Of a stretch of DNA of 55,875 nucleotides, positions 26,474 through 36,067 are shown piece by piece (position 1 is the first letter of the stretch; each line of letters starts with the position of its first letter). The stretch is from NCBI GenBank assembly GCA_009885845.1, contig VFJW01000012.1, positions 1 through 55,875 on the forward strand, written 5' to 3'. The position numbers and the translations under genes are program-made. Below the pieces are notes generated by a model. It had not been told where the DNA came from, searched no databases, and saw only the letters and a list, made by a program, of their open reading frames with translations. The stretch is from Geobacter sp. GTDB taxonomy: Bacteria > Desulfobacterota > Desulfuromonadia > Geobacterales > Pseudopelobacteraceae.

Positions 26474-27622
26474 TTATACCAAAGCTGTTATGCGTGCCAA
26501 CTCCGCACCATAAAGCCGTTTTTGCCATTCCCGCATACCGGGTATGGCATCAAGCTCATCCTGTGCAGCACACTGAGTGTCAGCAATCGCTTCAAGCAGC
26601 CAGTTGGGAGCAAGGACCCCCGGATCAAGCCTGAGTTCAACACAGTAGCGTTCCCGCCACAATTTAAGGTTCTTCAGCCGTTCCTTGACCCGCTCCTGAA
26701 TTTCTTTCTTGCCGCCGCGCGGAAAGCGGGGAAGCCTGTCTTCAGGAGTAGCAACTCCACTCTCAACGGCGGAGAGAATGCCGGCACCATGGCGCTGGAG
26801 CTGCCCGGAAGTCATTCCTTTATAAAGTGACAGTTCATAAAGTGATCGGGGTCTGTTTTCTGCAACCTCGAGCAGCGTTTCAACCGACAACACCTTGAAC
26901 GGCGGTCGATCCAGAAGTTCTGACTGTCGATCACGCATCTGGAGCAATTCTTCCAGGATTGCGAGACTGTGCCCTCTCAATTTGCCTGCGCCCTTGCAAT
27001 AGAGAAATAACGGCCCGTCTTTTTCGGAGACCCTCGCTTGACACACCAGCCTTCCTTCTTCTTCAAGCCAACCAAGTCGGCCCACGTCCGCCAGTTCTGT
27101 TCGAAACTGATCATATAACGGCAACAAATCCGAGGTATCAGCGGCGGCGTAAGCACACATCTCTCGACTCAAGGGACGTTTACTCCAATCAGCCTTCTGG
27201 TATTTTTTATCCAACTCAATACCGAAACGCCCTTTTAGCAACGCAGCAAGACCAAACTCCGCAATTCCAAGAAAGCGCGCGGCAATCATGGTATCGAACA
27301 GGTTCGAGACTTCAATGCCAAAATCACGATGCAAAGAACGGATATCATAATCAGATCCGTGCATAACAATGACTATTTCAGGATTGGTTAGCGGAGCGGA
27401 CAGAGGCGAAAGTGAGTTGAGCGCCAAAGGATCGATTAACCAGCTCTCATGACGGGTCGAAATCTGAACGAGGCAGACTTTTTCGCGATAGTGATGAAGT
27501 GAATCCATCTCAAGGTCCACCGCGATTTCTGTCTGATGTGAGAGGATTTCTGCAACTTCGGCCAACCGCTCAATAGTAGTAATGATTTCGCAGGTTCCAG
27601 CCTGCTTATGGAAAGAACTCAA
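26474..27622 (-). CDS. rnd: Ribonuclease D
   Basis: A 382-residue 3'-5' exoribonuclease involved in tRNA 3' end maturation. The DEDD exonuclease domain shows AVDLEMDSL (Asp, Glu), VMHGSDYDIRSLHRDFG (Asp) and CAYAAADTSDLLPLYD (final Asp with Tyr). Two HRDC-like regions follow (about 215-290 and 300-375). Length matches the family. It overlaps mqnC by 4 bp, so it is co-translated with its neighbours although functionally unrelated. Confidence 0.94.
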   Translation of the reverse strand: MSSFHKQAGTCEIITTIERLAEVAEILSHQTEIAVDLEMDSLHHYREKVCLVQISTRHESWLIDPLALNSLSPLSAPLTNPEIVIVMHGSDYDIRSLHRDFGIEVSNLFDTMIAARFLGIAEFGLAALLKGRFGIELDKKYQKADWSKRPLSREMCAYAAADTSDLLPLYDQFRTELADVGRLGWLEEEGRLVCQARVSEKDGPLFLYCKGAGKLRGHSLAILEELLQMRDRQSELLDRPPFKVLSVETLLEVAENRPRSLYELSLYKGMTSGQLQRHGAGILSAVESGVATPEDRLPRFPRGGKKEIQERVKERLKNLKLWRERYCVELRLDPGVLAPNWLLEAIADTQCAAQDELDAIPGMREWQKRLYGAELARITALV

Positions 27623-28671
27623 ACCGTAAACTCCTTCAGTATCGAGTAAGTTGTGGTACGCTGTGCCGCACGAAAGCCGGCACCATGTATCAGGGTAATC
27701 ATCTCCTGCTGCGACATGCAGAAACTGCAGCCGGCGGCGGCAACTACATTTTCTTCAAGCATGGTTCCGCCAAGGTCGTTCGCTCCGAAAAGCAGGGCCA
27801 CAGAAGCCATTTTAGCGCCTTGCGTAACCCAACTGGCCTGAATATTGGGGATATTATCCAATACGATGCGCGATAATGCCAGCACTTTCAAATAATCCAT
27901 TCCGGTCGCGGTTGCTCCTCCGAGTTCAGTATTGCCTGGTTGATAGGTCCAGGGAATAAACGCAGTAAATGAGCCTCCCTGGTCCTGAATCTCACGCACC
28001 CGAAAGAGATGCTCTATAACATCTTCCGCCTTCTCACCGCTGCCGAACATCATCGTGGCTGTTGTCGGCATACCGAGTCTGGCGGCTTTCAGCATGACTT
28101 CGCTCCACTTTTCCCAACCGATTTTCCTCGGAGAAATACTGTTTCGTACCTCATCAACCAATATCTCAGCCCCGCCACCCGGAATAGAATCAAGCCCTGA
28201 GTCCTTGAGACGGAGCAGTGTTTCATCCAACGAGAGCACAGAATGAGCAGCAATAGACGTTATCTCGGCAGGTGATAACGAATGATTCTGCACGCCCGGA
28301 AAGCGTTTCTTTATTTCCCGGAACAGTCCTTCAAAAAAATCGATCTGCAAATCCGGGTTGAGCCCCCCCTGCATCAGCAGTTGAGTCCCCCCCTGCCCGA
28401 CCAGTTCGGCAATCTTTCCATATATCTGCTCGCACGTCAAAATATAGGCATCTGCAGCGTCTTTAGCCCGGTAAAATGCGCAAAAAGAACACTTTGTGTC
28501 GCAGATATTGGTGTAATTCACGTTGCGATCAACAACAAATGTAACCAAGCCGTCAGGGTGAAACTGCCGTCTGATTGCATCGGCTCTTTTTCCAAGAGCC
28601 AATAATCCCGTATTGCACAGCAGATCAAGAGCGTCACCCCGCTCAATTCTACCCGCGCTGACAGTATTCAT
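27619..28671 (-). CDS. mqnC: Cyclic dehypoxanthine futalosine synthase (radical SAM)
   Basis: A 350-residue radical SAM enzyme of the futalosine menaquinone pathway. It has the CxxxCxxC cluster motif in CDTKCSFCAFYR, preceded by VDRNVNYTNI, and then QGGLNPDLQIDFFEGLFREIK, DSIPGGGAEILVDEVR, TTATMMFGSGE and FIPWTYQPGNTEL, all MqnC hallmarks. The protein makes the spiro ring intermediate from dehypoxanthine futalosine. A full pathway also needs MqnA, MqnB and MqnD, not in this window. It starts 15 bp after ybgC. Confidence 0.93.
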   Translation of the reverse strand: MNTVSAGRIERGDALDLLCNTGLLALGKRADAIRRQFHPDGLVTFVVDRNVNYTNICDTKCSFCAFYRAKDAADAYILTCEQIYGKIAELVGQGGTQLLMQGGLNPDLQIDFFEGLFREIKKRFPGVQNHSLSPAEITSIAAHSVLSLDETLLRLKDSGLDSIPGGGAEILVDEVRNSISPRKIGWEKWSEVMLKAARLGMPTTATMMFGSGEKAEDVIEHLFRVREIQDQGGSFTAFIPWTYQPGNTELGGATATGMDYLKVLALSRIVLDNIPNIQASWVTQGAKMASVALLFGANDLGGTMLEENVVAAAGCSFCMSQQEMITLIHGAGFRAAQRTTTYSILKEFTV

Positions 28672-28686
28672 CTCATTATCCGGAGT

Positions 28687-29091
28687 TTAGTCATTCAGCT
28701 TTTCCATCTCGGCATCTAGAAGTTCGCGGATTTCAAGAGGAATCCGCCTGGCTTGTAAGGCAGGACTTATACACGCCAATGTGACAGATCCCTCTACCAG
28801 CAGTTTGCCGTCTTTCTTTCGAAAAATATTCTGGCAGAGAGTTATAGACGAACCACCAACCCGGACCGGGCAGGTTGTCACTGAAAGCAGATCATCATGC
28901 AGGGCTGGTGACTTGAAATCAATTTCAAGTCGAACGACCGGAAAGACGAAACCATTCCCGGCAAGTTCCGCCACAGAAATACCATGACCACGAAAATACT
29001 CCGTTCGCGCCCGTTCCAGATATTTGATGTAATTGGCATGATACACCACACCGCCAGCATCAGTATCCTCATAATAAATTCTGACGTCCAT
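28687..29091 (-). CDS. ybgC: YbgC/4-hydroxybenzoyl-CoA thioesterase family protein
   Basis: A 134-residue hotdog-fold acyl-CoA thioesterase. The family signature YYEDTDAGGVVYHANYIKYLERAR carries the catalytic Asp. The ATG at 29091 is chosen because it starts directly before the fold (MDVRIYYEDTD); a TTG at 29130 would add 13 residues. YbgC is usually linked to the tol-pal genes; here it heads the operon running through mqnC, rnd and gspH-N. Its substrate cannot be told from sequence. Confidence 0.88.
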   Translation of the reverse strand: MDVRIYYEDTDAGGVVYHANYIKYLERARTEYFRGHGISVAELAGNGFVFPVVRLEIDFKSPALHDDLLSVTTCPVRVGGSSITLCQNIFRKKDGKLLVEGSVTLACISPALQARRIPLEIRELLDAEMEKLND

Positions 29092-29147
29092 GTACTTTCT
29101 CAGCTCCACATTATTTACTTGACGCAGCAAAGATAGGTTACTCTAGT

Positions 29148-29166
29148 GCAGATTCTATTCATCTGC
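29148..29166. promoter_or_regulatory. Inverted repeat upstream of ybgC
   Basis: GCAGAT and ATCTGC form a perfect 6-bp inverted repeat with a 7-bp spacer, 57 bp before the ybgC start. On the minus strand a weak promoter can be read across it (TTGCAG, 17 bp, TAGAGT). It could be an operator. The rest of the 239-bp gap to rsmG shows nothing clear. Confidence 0.3.
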
Positions 29167-29330
29167 AACCTATTCTCGGAATTTTCAAACAAAAACCGGA
29201 GCCGTCGCGCTGAAATGCACAAAAACCACCTTTAAACATCAAAACCCGCAAAACCCTCATCTGCATACTTCCCGTCTACCGTTTGCCCGTCAGAAGCGTT
29301 TTTTGAAGCCATGCTCATTCAGCCCTTATT

Positions 29331-29993
29331 TTATAAGGCTTTGATCTGTTTTATGAATGTCAGCACCCGCGTACCCATGTTATGCGGAAGCGTGTAACGA
29401 TAAATCGACGTAACCATAAATCCTCCGGCTTGTAAAACCTCATCACTGGCAGCAATTTCATCATCAGCCTGATCTCCCTTCATTGCAATCAACACACCGC
29501 CTTCTGAAAGCATTGGAGCTGCCAAAGAGACAAATCGATCGAGTCTTGTAAACGCACGTGAAGTAATAACACTGAATGAGTGACTATGAGTTTTCAGAAG
29601 ATCCTCCACTCGTGCGTGAACCGCCTCAATTTTCGGCAGATTCAGGATGCGGATGGCATGACGCTGAAAATGAATTTTTTTAGCGACGGCATCGACTGAA
29701 ACCATCGGAGTGTCTGGCCTGATAATTTTTAGAGGAATAACCGGAAAGCCTGCGCCTGATCCGATGTCAAGCAGGCGATCATTTGCTGTCACATGAGGCG
29801 CGAGACTGAGAGAATCGACAAAATGCTTGATCGCGATTTCACGATCATTTGTAATAGAGGTCAGATTAACCTTGCTGTTCCACTTTTTCAGTTCATCAGC
29901 ATAACGATTGAATAATTCTATTTCGTGATCAGAAAGAGTCTGTCCAATCGATTGCGCTTCCTGAGCAACAATGTCACCGATTTTGGAGTACAT
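29331..29993 (-). CDS. rsmG: 16S rRNA (guanine527-N7)-methyltransferase RsmG
   Basis: A 220-residue SAM-dependent methyltransferase acting on G527 of 16S rRNA. Motif I is DRLLDIGSGAGFPVIPLKI; WNSKVNLTSITNDREIAIKHFVDSLSL and VITSRAFTRLDRFVSLAAPML are family hallmarks. The mnmG stop and its own ATG abut as TAAATG, so translation is coupled. parA/parB, which often follow it, are absent here. Confidence 0.95.
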   Translation of the reverse strand: MYSKIGDIVAQEAQSIGQTLSDHEIELFNRYADELKKWNSKVNLTSITNDREIAIKHFVDSLSLAPHVTANDRLLDIGSGAGFPVIPLKIIRPDTPMVSVDAVAKKIHFQRHAIRILNLPKIEAVHARVEDLLKTHSHSFSVITSRAFTRLDRFVSLAAPMLSEGGVLIAMKGDQADDEIAASDEVLQAGGFMVTSIYRYTLPHNMGTRVLTFIKQIKAL

Positions 29994-31880
29994 TTATTGG
30001 ACATGCTCCTTCCAGGAGGATGACTTTAGTGCTATGGACAAAATTGAAATAGCCGCGGGCGTAACACCCGGAATTCGGGATGCCTGGCCAAGAGTATCCG
30101 GCCTGCTTTTTGAGAGCTTTTCACGGACCTCCGTAGTTAGACTTTTCACTGAAGCGTAATCAAGGCTTATTGGAATACGGGTTGTTTCGAGTTTTTTTGC
30201 CTGCTCAACCTGCTCCAGCTGTCGATCAATATACCCTCTGTATTTGGTTTGTATCTCAACCTGTTCTCGTATTTCCGGGATAGTTTCACGTGAAACGGGA
30301 TCCAGTTCTGCCAGATCGGAATAGCAAAAATCAGATCGCTTGAGAAGGTGCTCAAGCGTCGTCCCTTTCTGAATATCATGAAGCCCTCGCCGTGCGAGTT
30401 CTTCTAACTGAAAATCAGAATTCACCAGCCGGGTTGTTGCAATTCGCTCAAGTTCATCATTTATCAAGTTCTTCTTTTCGGAAAAATGAGCAAACTCCTG
30501 ATCGGACACCAGGCCGAGCTGATATCCAATTTCTCGAAGGCGTAAGTCGGCATTATCTTCCCGAAGCAGGAGCCTATATTCCGCTCGAGAAGTGAACATG
30601 CGATATGGCTCCTTTGTGCCGAGTGTAACAAGATCGTCAATCATGACGCCAATGTAAGCCTGACTTCTCCCCAACACAAGGGGTTCGCAGCCCTTAACCC
30701 GAAGAGCAGCATTAATACCGGCTATGAGGCCCTGACCCGCTGCCTCCTCATATCCGGAGGTTCCATTAATCTGTCCTGCGTGGAATAAGTTGCTGATCGA
30801 CTTTGTTTCAAGGGAAGTATGCAGTTGAATCGGATCGACGTAATCATATTCAATAGCATATGCAGGGCGCATAATTTCAACTCGTTCCAATCCGACAATG
30901 GAGCGGTAAAAAGCAATTTGAATATCAATAGGGAGCGATGTAGACATACCGCTCGGATATACCTCGATAGTGTCAATCCCTTCCGGTTCAATAAAAGTCT
31001 GATGACGTTCCTTATCAGGAAAACGAACTACCTTGTCCTCGATCGAAGGACAATAGCGCGGACCAATCCCTTCAATAATTCCGGAATACAATGGCGAGCG
31101 ATCTAAGCCCGACCGGATAATATCATGCGAGCGCTGATTGGTGTATGCGATGTGACAGGGGAGTTGCGGCATAGTGATCTCTTTTGTCGAAAAAGAGAAT
31201 GGCTGCGGTGGATTATCACCGAATTGTGTCTCCAGTTGTGAAAAATCTATTGAGCGGGCGTCAAGCCTCGCAGGAGTGCCTGTCTTTAACCTGCCGACGT
31301 CAAAACCGAGTTCACGCAATTGGTCTGAAAGCCCGACCGATGGCTGATCGCCGGCACGGCCGCCGGGATAATGGTTCAGCCCGATATGAATAAGCCCGCG
31401 CATGAAAGTGCCGGTTGTTACGACAACCGTTTGCGAAAGGTATCTTATGCCGGAACGGAGGTCAACGCCTTGCAATCTGCCATTCTCAAGATACAGAGAC
31501 GTTACTTCATCCTGCTTCAGGTCAAGATTTGCCTGATGCTCAAGCACTCGTTTCATTCGGAGACGATATTGTTGTTTATCTGCCTGAGCACGTGATGCTC
31601 GAACGGCAGGACCTTTTTTAGTATTCAGAATTCGAAACTGAATGCCGGTAGCATCGATATTCTTTGCCATTTCTCCGCCAAGAGCATCAATTTCCTTTAC
31701 CAGATGCCCCTTGGCCAAACCCCCGATAGAGGGGTTACACGACATCAGAGCTATCGCATCAAGATTGATCGTCAGCAGCATCGTGCGACACCCCATACGG
31801 GAAGACGCCAGGGCCGCTTCACACCCTGCATGTCCGGCACCGACTACAATTACGTCATATGTTTGATCACAAGTAATCAT
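29994..31880 (-). CDS. mnmG: tRNA uridine-5-carboxymethylaminomethyl modification enzyme MnmG
   Basis: A 628-residue FAD protein that, with MnmE, builds the cmnm5U modification at tRNA wobble uridine 34. The FAD motif VVGAGHAGCEAALASSRMG is at the N-terminus. The GidA motifs GGLAKGHLVKEIDALGG, GRLKTGTPARLD and QINGTSGYEEAAGQGLIAG are present, and the C-terminal helical domain ends with IPGVTPAAISIL. Length is typical. It lies 46 bp after mnmE with a parS-like site in that gap and a second one inside its own coding sequence. Confidence 0.97.
   Translation of the reverse strand: MITCDQTYDVIVVGAGHAGCEAALASSRMGCRTMLLTINLDAIALMSCNPSIGGLAKGHLVKEIDALGGEMAKNIDATGIQFRILNTKKGPAVRASRAQADKQQYRLRMKRVLEHQANLDLKQDEVTSLYLENGRLQGVDLRSGIRYLSQTVVVTTGTFMRGLIHIGLNHYPGGRAGDQPSVGLSDQLRELGFDVGRLKTGTPARLDARSIDFSQLETQFGDNPPQPFSFSTKEITMPQLPCHIAYTNQRSHDIIRSGLDRSPLYSGIIEGIGPRYCPSIEDKVVRFPDKERHQTFIEPEGIDTIEVYPSGMSTSLPIDIQIAFYRSIVGLERVEIMRPAYAIEYDYVDPIQLHTSLETKSISNLFHAGQINGTSGYEEAAGQGLIAGINAALRVKGCEPLVLGRSQAYIGVMIDDLVTLGTKEPYRMFTSRAEYRLLLREDNADLRLREIGYQLGLVSDQEFAHFSEKKNLINDELERIATTRLVNSDFQLEELARRGLHDIQKGTTLEHLLKRSDFCYSDLAELDPVSRETIPEIREQVEIQTKYRGYIDRQLEQVEQAKKLETTRIPISLDYASVKSLTTEVREKLSKSRPDTLGQASRIPGVTPAAISILSIALKSSSWKEHVQ
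30282..30297. promoter_or_regulatory. parS-like ParB-binding site inside mnmG
   Basis: The 14-bp palindrome GTTTCACGTGAAAC at 30283-30296 is the exact core of the bacterial parS consensus TGTTTCACGTGAAACA. It is embedded in the coding sequence about 5.8 kb left of dnaA, as parS sites often are near oriC. Confidence 0.8.
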
Positions 31881-31905
31881 CTAGTTTAATCCACAGCACA
31901 AATTC

Positions 31906-31921
31906 GGTTTCACGTGAAACA
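31906..31921. promoter_or_regulatory. parS-like ParB-binding site between mnmE and mnmG
   Basis: GGTTTCACGTGAAACA matches the 16-bp parS consensus at 15 positions and contains the perfect 14-bp palindrome. It lies in the 46-bp gap before mnmG. Two such sites 1.6 kb apart near oriC make chance occurrence unlikely. Confidence 0.85.
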
Positions 31922-31926
31922 TAGCA

Positions 31927-33294
31927 TTATTTTCCGATACAGAATGAAGAGAATATCTGGTCAAGAACTTCATCAGTAGCTGTCTGGCCGGTAACAGTTC
32001 CCACCGCCTGAAGCGCATTACGGAGATCCAAAGCAAGCAGTTCCAGGTTTCGGTCACGGAGGCCGACAGAGAAATGCCGAAGCGACAATTCTGCTGAAAC
32101 CAGTGCGTCACGATGACGCGCTTTAGAAAGCGCAACAGATTCGCGAGAATCCAGGCCAGCAGAGTGGAGAAACAGCCTGCAGACCGTTTGCTTGAGAAGA
32201 TCAATTCCGGCTCCCGAAAGTGCAGCAATTTTGATAATAGATACAAACCGTTCTTCATCGGGCAGAATGAAGCGCTCGAGAAGGTCTGTCTTGTTAAGCA
32301 CCGCAATCGTTCTGCAACCGGCAAGCGCCTCAAGAATCAATTGGTCTTCCTGGCTGAACTCGCGGGAAGTGTCAAAAACAGCGAGAACAATGTCAGCAAG
32401 AGGAATCTTTTCAAGCGCCCTGCTGATCCCCTCCTGCTCAACCAGATCATCAGTATGGCGTATTCCGGCCGTATCCAGCAGGCGAATCGACAATCCCTCG
32501 AAGGAGATTGTTTCCTCGATGATATCCCGAGTTGTCCCGGGAATATGCGTTACAATCGCCCGGTTTTCATTCAATAACCTGTTAAGCAGACTTGATTTAC
32601 CGGCATTGGGCTTACCGACAATCAGTACCGATATTCCATCCCTCATGATCCGCCCTTCCTCAAAGGTGAGGAGCAGATCGGAAATAATATCCTGAGCTTC
32701 CTTGACTGAAGAACAAATGGAAGTAACATCCGTTTCGCCGAGATCATCATCAGGAAAATCGATATACGCCTCAACTAAAGCAAGCGATCGGATCAGACAG
32801 CTTCGAACATTCTCGATTCGCCTCGAAAGAATACCTTCGCGCTGCCTCTGGGCTAACTGCAGGGCGGCTTCACTCTTTGAAGCGATAATATCCATGACCG
32901 CTTCAGCCTGAACCAGGTCGATCCGGCCGTTAAGAAACGCCCTGCGTGTAAATTCGCCCGGCTCAGCCAAACGAACACCGCACGAAAGAACCAGGGCAAG
33001 TACCCGTTCGACAACCAGCCAGCCACCATGGCAATGCAGTTCAAGGACATCTTCGCGGGTATATGTGCGGGGTGCGCGCATAAACACGGACATTGCTTCA
33101 TCAATTTTCTCACCGGTTGAGGTATCAGAGATAGTACCAAAATAAAAACGGTGGCTCACAAGGCCACCGTCATTAACAGGTTTGAAAACAGTATGTCCTA
33201 CCGTTGCGGCCAGATCTCCACTAATGCGGATTATTCCGATACCGCCATTACCAGGGGGGGTACTAACAGCCGCTATCGTATCGCGGATATACAT
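31927..33294 (-). CDS. mnmE: tRNA modification GTPase MnmE
   Basis: A 455-residue GTPase working with MnmG on tRNA U34. It begins with the family [22 protein letters not shown] (formyl-THF-binding domain). The G domain carries [30 protein letters not shown] and LNKTD. It ends in the conserved CIGK, whose Cys is needed for the reaction. The start has GGAG 9 nt upstream. It follows yidC with a 26-bp gap; jag/khpB, often between these genes, is missing. Confidence 0.97.
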   Translation of the reverse strand: MYIRDTIAAVSTPPGNGGIGIIRISGDLAATVGHTVFKPVNDGGLVSHRFYFGTISDTSTGEKIDEAMSVFMRAPRTYTREDVLELHCHGGWLVVERVLALVLSCGVRLAEPGEFTRRAFLNGRIDLVQAEAVMDIIASKSEAALQLAQRQREGILSRRIENVRSCLIRSLALVEAYIDFPDDDLGETDVTSICSSVKEAQDIISDLLLTFEEGRIMRDGISVLIVGKPNAGKSSLLNRLLNENRAIVTHIPGTTRDIIEETISFEGLSIRLLDTAGIRHTDDLVEQEGISRALEKIPLADIVLAVFDTSREFSQEDQLILEALAGCRTIAVLNKTDLLERFILPDEERFVSIIKIAALSGAGIDLLKQTVCRLFLHSAGLDSRESVALSKARHRDALVSAELSLRHFSVGLRDRNLELLALDLRNALQAVGTVTGQTATDEVLDQIFSSFCIGK

Positions 33295-33320
33295 AAGTCA
33301 ATGCTCCGAAGCTCTGCTGA

Positions 33321-34961
33321 TTAATCTTTTACCAGCTTGTTGATATACATCTGCTGGCCGATAGTTAACACGTTGTTGACCAACCAGTACAGCACCAATC
33401 CGGAAGGAAAACTAAGGAACATGAAGGTGAATACAACCGGCAGCGCCAGCATCATTTTCTGCTGCATTGGGTCCATCTGGGAAGGCGTCATCTTCTGCTG
33501 AATGAACATCGTAACACCCATAACAATGGGCAACGGCCCCAAAATGAACGGAAGATGAAACAACGCACCAAACAGGTTGTCCGGGCCCGCCAAATCGGTG
33601 ATCCAGAGCATAAACGGTGCGTGGCGCAACTCTATGGAGAACATCAATGATTTATAGAGGGCAAAAAACACCGGAATCTGTACAACCATCGGCAGACAGC
33701 CACCCATCGGATTAACCTTATGCTCGCGATACAGCTCCATGACCGCCTTGTTCATGGCGTCGCGGTCATCCTTGTACTTCTCACGCATCTTTGTCATCTC
33801 GGGCTGAATTTTCTGCATTCCCTTCATTGACTTGTAGCTTTTATGTGTCAAGGGAAAGAACAGTACCTTGAGAATTATCGTGATGATAATGATTGCAATA
33901 CCGTAATTGCCGACATATTTATAAAAGAATTTGAGTGAATAGAGCAAAGGCTTGGCAATTACTGTAAACCAGCCAAGATCAAGTGATTGAACCAGCGAAT
34001 TACCCTGCTCTTTCAGAATGTCTATATCTTTTGGGCCGACGAACAGACGGTGAGCAACGGTTATTGACTGACCGGGATTGACTGTAAACTGGGGAGATGA
34101 AACGATGGACTCAAAAAAACCGGCACTGTTCTTTTTTAACTCAACAGACGCTATGCTGTCTTTCTCGGCAAGAATTGCATTCAAAAAATACTTGTCAGCA
34201 AAACCTGACCACTGAATTGTCTTGTCATAGCGCTTTGATGCACTGGAAACATCTTTAATTTTATCGGACTGAAGGCTGTTGTCTGAAAACAGGTATGAAC
34301 CAGCTGTATCAAAGCGATTATCCACTACTTTCGGCTCAGCAGGGTAGGTCATTACATGCTGAATGGCGCCAACTAGCGGTGCTCCGGAATTGTTGAAAAC
34401 CTGCGTGTCAAGCTTGATGCCATACGCCCCGGAGGAAAGTGTATAAACTTTTCGAACGGTAAAGCCCTGACCGGAAATATAATTAAATATCAGCTGTTTC
34501 GATCCGCTTTTCTCAATTTTAAACCCGTCAGAATCAGCCATAAACTGAGTGCTGTCGGGAAGATTTATGCCAGCTGCCCGCGTTGAAAATGAAAAGATAG
34601 CGGGGTCTGAATCATATCCCAGAATAACCTTTTTCGCGTCAGGGGCATTTTCTTCACGATAGTTTTTAAGTGTCAGGCTCTTGAGGCTCGCTCCTCGAGA
34701 TGAGAATACCGCCGTATACAGGTCGGTTTCTACTGTGATCTCCTTTTGAGGTACGTTTGCCGAAGCAGCTTGCATCTGAACGGGAGCCAGGAGCGGGGGA
34801 GCGGATATTTGCGGAGTCGGGGTAGCCGGGGTATTCGCCACCGAAGCGGCAGATTGAGGAGCAGAAGGTTCGACATTCTGTTTATCCGAATCAAACAAAA
34901 ACGAAAACAGATAAAAAACTGCAACTGAAAGACCTACAGCTATGAAAGCGCGCTTTTCCAT
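33321..34961 (-). CDS. yidC: Membrane protein insertase YidC
   Basis: A 546-residue Gram-negative-type YidC. It has an N-terminal transmembrane helix, a Pro/Ala-rich linker, a large periplasmic beta domain (about 80-340) and the conserved insertase core of five helices. Core signatures are [58 protein letters not shown] and [26 protein letters not shown] precedes the ATG. It inserts proteins into the inner membrane alone or with SecYEG and sits in the conserved rpmH-rnpA-yidD-yidC order. Confidence 0.97.
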   Translation of the reverse strand: MEKRAFIAVGLSVAVFYLFSFLFDSDKQNVEPSAPQSAASVANTPATPTPQISAPPLLAPVQMQAASANVPQKEITVETDLYTAVFSSRGASLKSLTLKNYREENAPDAKKVILGYDSDPAIFSFSTRAAGINLPDSTQFMADSDGFKIEKSGSKQLIFNYISGQGFTVRKVYTLSSGAYGIKLDTQVFNNSGAPLVGAIQHVMTYPAEPKVVDNRFDTAGSYLFSDNSLQSDKIKDVSSASKRYDKTIQWSGFADKYFLNAILAEKDSIASVELKKNSAGFFESIVSSPQFTVNPGQSITVAHRLFVGPKDIDILKEQGNSLVQSLDLGWFTVIAKPLLYSLKFFYKYVGNYGIAIIIITIILKVLFFPLTHKSYKSMKGMQKIQPEMTKMREKYKDDRDAMNKAVMELYREHKVNPMGGCLPMVVQIPVFFALYKSLMFSIELRHAPFMLWITDLAGPDNLFGALFHLPFILGPLPIVMGVTMFIQQKMTPSQMDPMQQKMMLALPVVFTFMFLSFPSGLVLYWLVNNVLTIGQQMYINKLVKD

Positions 34962-34988
34962 CGAGGCTCCTGAATACTATATACTGTG

Positions 34989-35201
34989 TTAAGGTACCGG
35001 ATCGTGGCCGCCCGGATGAAACGGATGACACTTACATATTCGAACAAAGGTAAGCAACATACCCCTGGCAACACCATGCCGAATTAAGGATTCACGGGAA
35101 TATTCGGAACAGGAGGGATAAAATCTACAGGTCCGGGGAAGAAGCGGTGAAATCATCTTCTGATAAAACCTGATTACAAGGAGCAGACTGCTCTTGAACA
35201 T
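34989..35201 (-). CDS. yidD: Membrane protein insertion efficiency factor YidD
   Basis: A 70-residue protein with the YidD signature: [26 protein letters not shown], and [14 protein letters not shown] at the C-terminus. YidD is a membrane-associated helper of YidC. It overlaps the end of rnpA by 28 bp in a different frame, the usual arrangement, and is followed by yidC after a 27-bp gap. Confidence 0.95.
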   Translation of the reverse strand: MFKSSLLLVIRFYQKMISPLLPRTCRFYPSCSEYSRESLIRHGVARGMLLTFVRICKCHPFHPGGHDPVP

Positions 35202-35554
35202 GGGGACATGCCTATCAATCTGAAGGCCTTAGTAAGCTCCCTCTCAATATCGGGATACTTCATGTGAGCCGATTCCCGTCGAGCAATAACATTAACGTCC
35301 ACAGCTACGACTTCAAAACGGTTATGCCTGAAGAACTCTCGAAGATAGCGCTTAACGCGATTTCGCACGACAGCGCACCCAATCTTCTTGCTTGCCGTAA
35401 TGCCGAGTCGGGCTGTCTGAAGATTATTTTTACGCCACACAATAAGAAACCCGCTAACGGTTGTTTTTTGCTGATCGGAAGCAAGCCGAAGATAATCAGC
35501 CCGCTTCCGCAAACGTGCCGTTTTTGGAAATGTAGCGGATGTATCGACAGTCAC
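35174..35554 (-). CDS. rnpA: Ribonuclease P protein component
   Basis: A 126-residue basic protein that assists the RNase P RNA in 5' processing of tRNA. Hallmarks are [11 protein letters not shown] near the N-terminus and [28 protein letters not shown] with the RNR motif. The start is a GTG at 35554, 12 bp after the rpmH stop; there is no good ribosome site, so translation is probably coupled to rpmH. The 28-bp overlap with yidD is expected. Confidence 0.94.
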   Translation of the reverse strand: MTVDTSATFPKTARLRKRADYLRLASDQQKTTVSGFLIVWRKNNLQTARLGITASKKIGCAVVRNRVKRYLREFFRHNRFEVVAVDVNVIARRESAHMKYPDIERELTKAFRLIGMSPCSRAVCSL

Positions 35555-35566
35555 GTAATAACGAAC

Positions 35567-35716
35567 TTATTTTGTAGCAATTCTTACGGACAGGTTTTTA
35601 CGCCCTTTGGCTCTTCTGCGCTTGATTACCAACCGACCATTTTTGGTGGCCATTCTTACCAGAAAACCATGAGTTCGCTTACGTGAAGTATTGCTTGGCT
35701 GATACGTTCTTTTCAT
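35567..35716 (-). CDS. rpmH: 50S ribosomal protein L34
   Basis: A 49-residue ribosomal protein read directly from the minus strand: [18 protein letters not shown], then the basic [18 protein letters not shown] ending in TK. The ATG at 35716 is preceded by AGAGGT, and TAA lies at 35567-35569. It is the first gene of the leftward operon from the origin and is followed by rnpA after 12 bp. Confidence 0.97.
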   Translation of the reverse strand: MKRTYQPSNTSRKRTHGFLVRMATKNGRLVIKRRRAKGRKNLSVRIATK

Positions 35717-35757
35717 CTTGATTTACCTCTACAAAATTATTTTTCAGGAAATGGGTT

Positions 35758-35785
35758 ATTAAACACAACTCCCGACTTGTGTCAA
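35758..35785 (-). promoter_or_regulatory. Promoter of the rpmH-rnpA-yidD-yidC operon
   Basis: On the minus strand a perfect -35 TTGACA (35785-35780) is followed after 16 bp by TTTAAT (35763-35758), 5 of 6 to the sigma-70 -10 box, about 42 bp before the rpmH start. Confidence 0.65.
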
Positions 35786-35941
35786 GTTTTATATTATATC
35801 TCTGTGTGGCTTCGACTCCATTGATTTGCCTTGAAAAAGAGAGTCGCCTCTGCTATTCTCCATCACCTAAATAAGCCTATTTCTATCCGAAATACACTTT
35901 AACTTATTGTTTTTATTTATTTAAATAGTTTTCCACAGCTG

Positions 35942-35972
35942 TTGACAAGAGTGTTGAAAACTCAATTAAAAT
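35942..35972 (+). promoter_or_regulatory. Candidate dnaA promoter next to a DnaA box
   Basis: TTGACA (35942-35947) and TAAAAT (35967-35972) are separated by 19 bp; TTAAAA one base earlier gives 18. The DnaA-box-like TTTTCCACA ends 4 bp before the -35, which would allow DnaA to repress its own transcription. Confidence 0.45.
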
Positions 35973-36067
35973 CCGTCTTTTAAAAAGATAACCTGCTTTC
36001 ACTATTAGCAGTTATATGCAACTCCCGATGTTGATAACCAATACTACTATGATTGTGATTTGACCTG

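Larger units (their letters stand above)
35717..36067. other. rpmH-dnaA intergenic region, part of the candidate oriC
   Basis: A 351-bp AT-rich gap between divergent genes. It holds the rpmH promoter, DnaA-box-like TTTTCCACA (35929-35937) and TTATCAACA on the minus strand (36029-36037), each one mismatch from TTATCCACA, and a T/A-rich tract (35900-35928) that could unwind. Gene direction switches here, as expected at an origin. Whether initiation occurs here or beyond dnaA cannot be decided from sequence alone. Confidence 0.6.
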
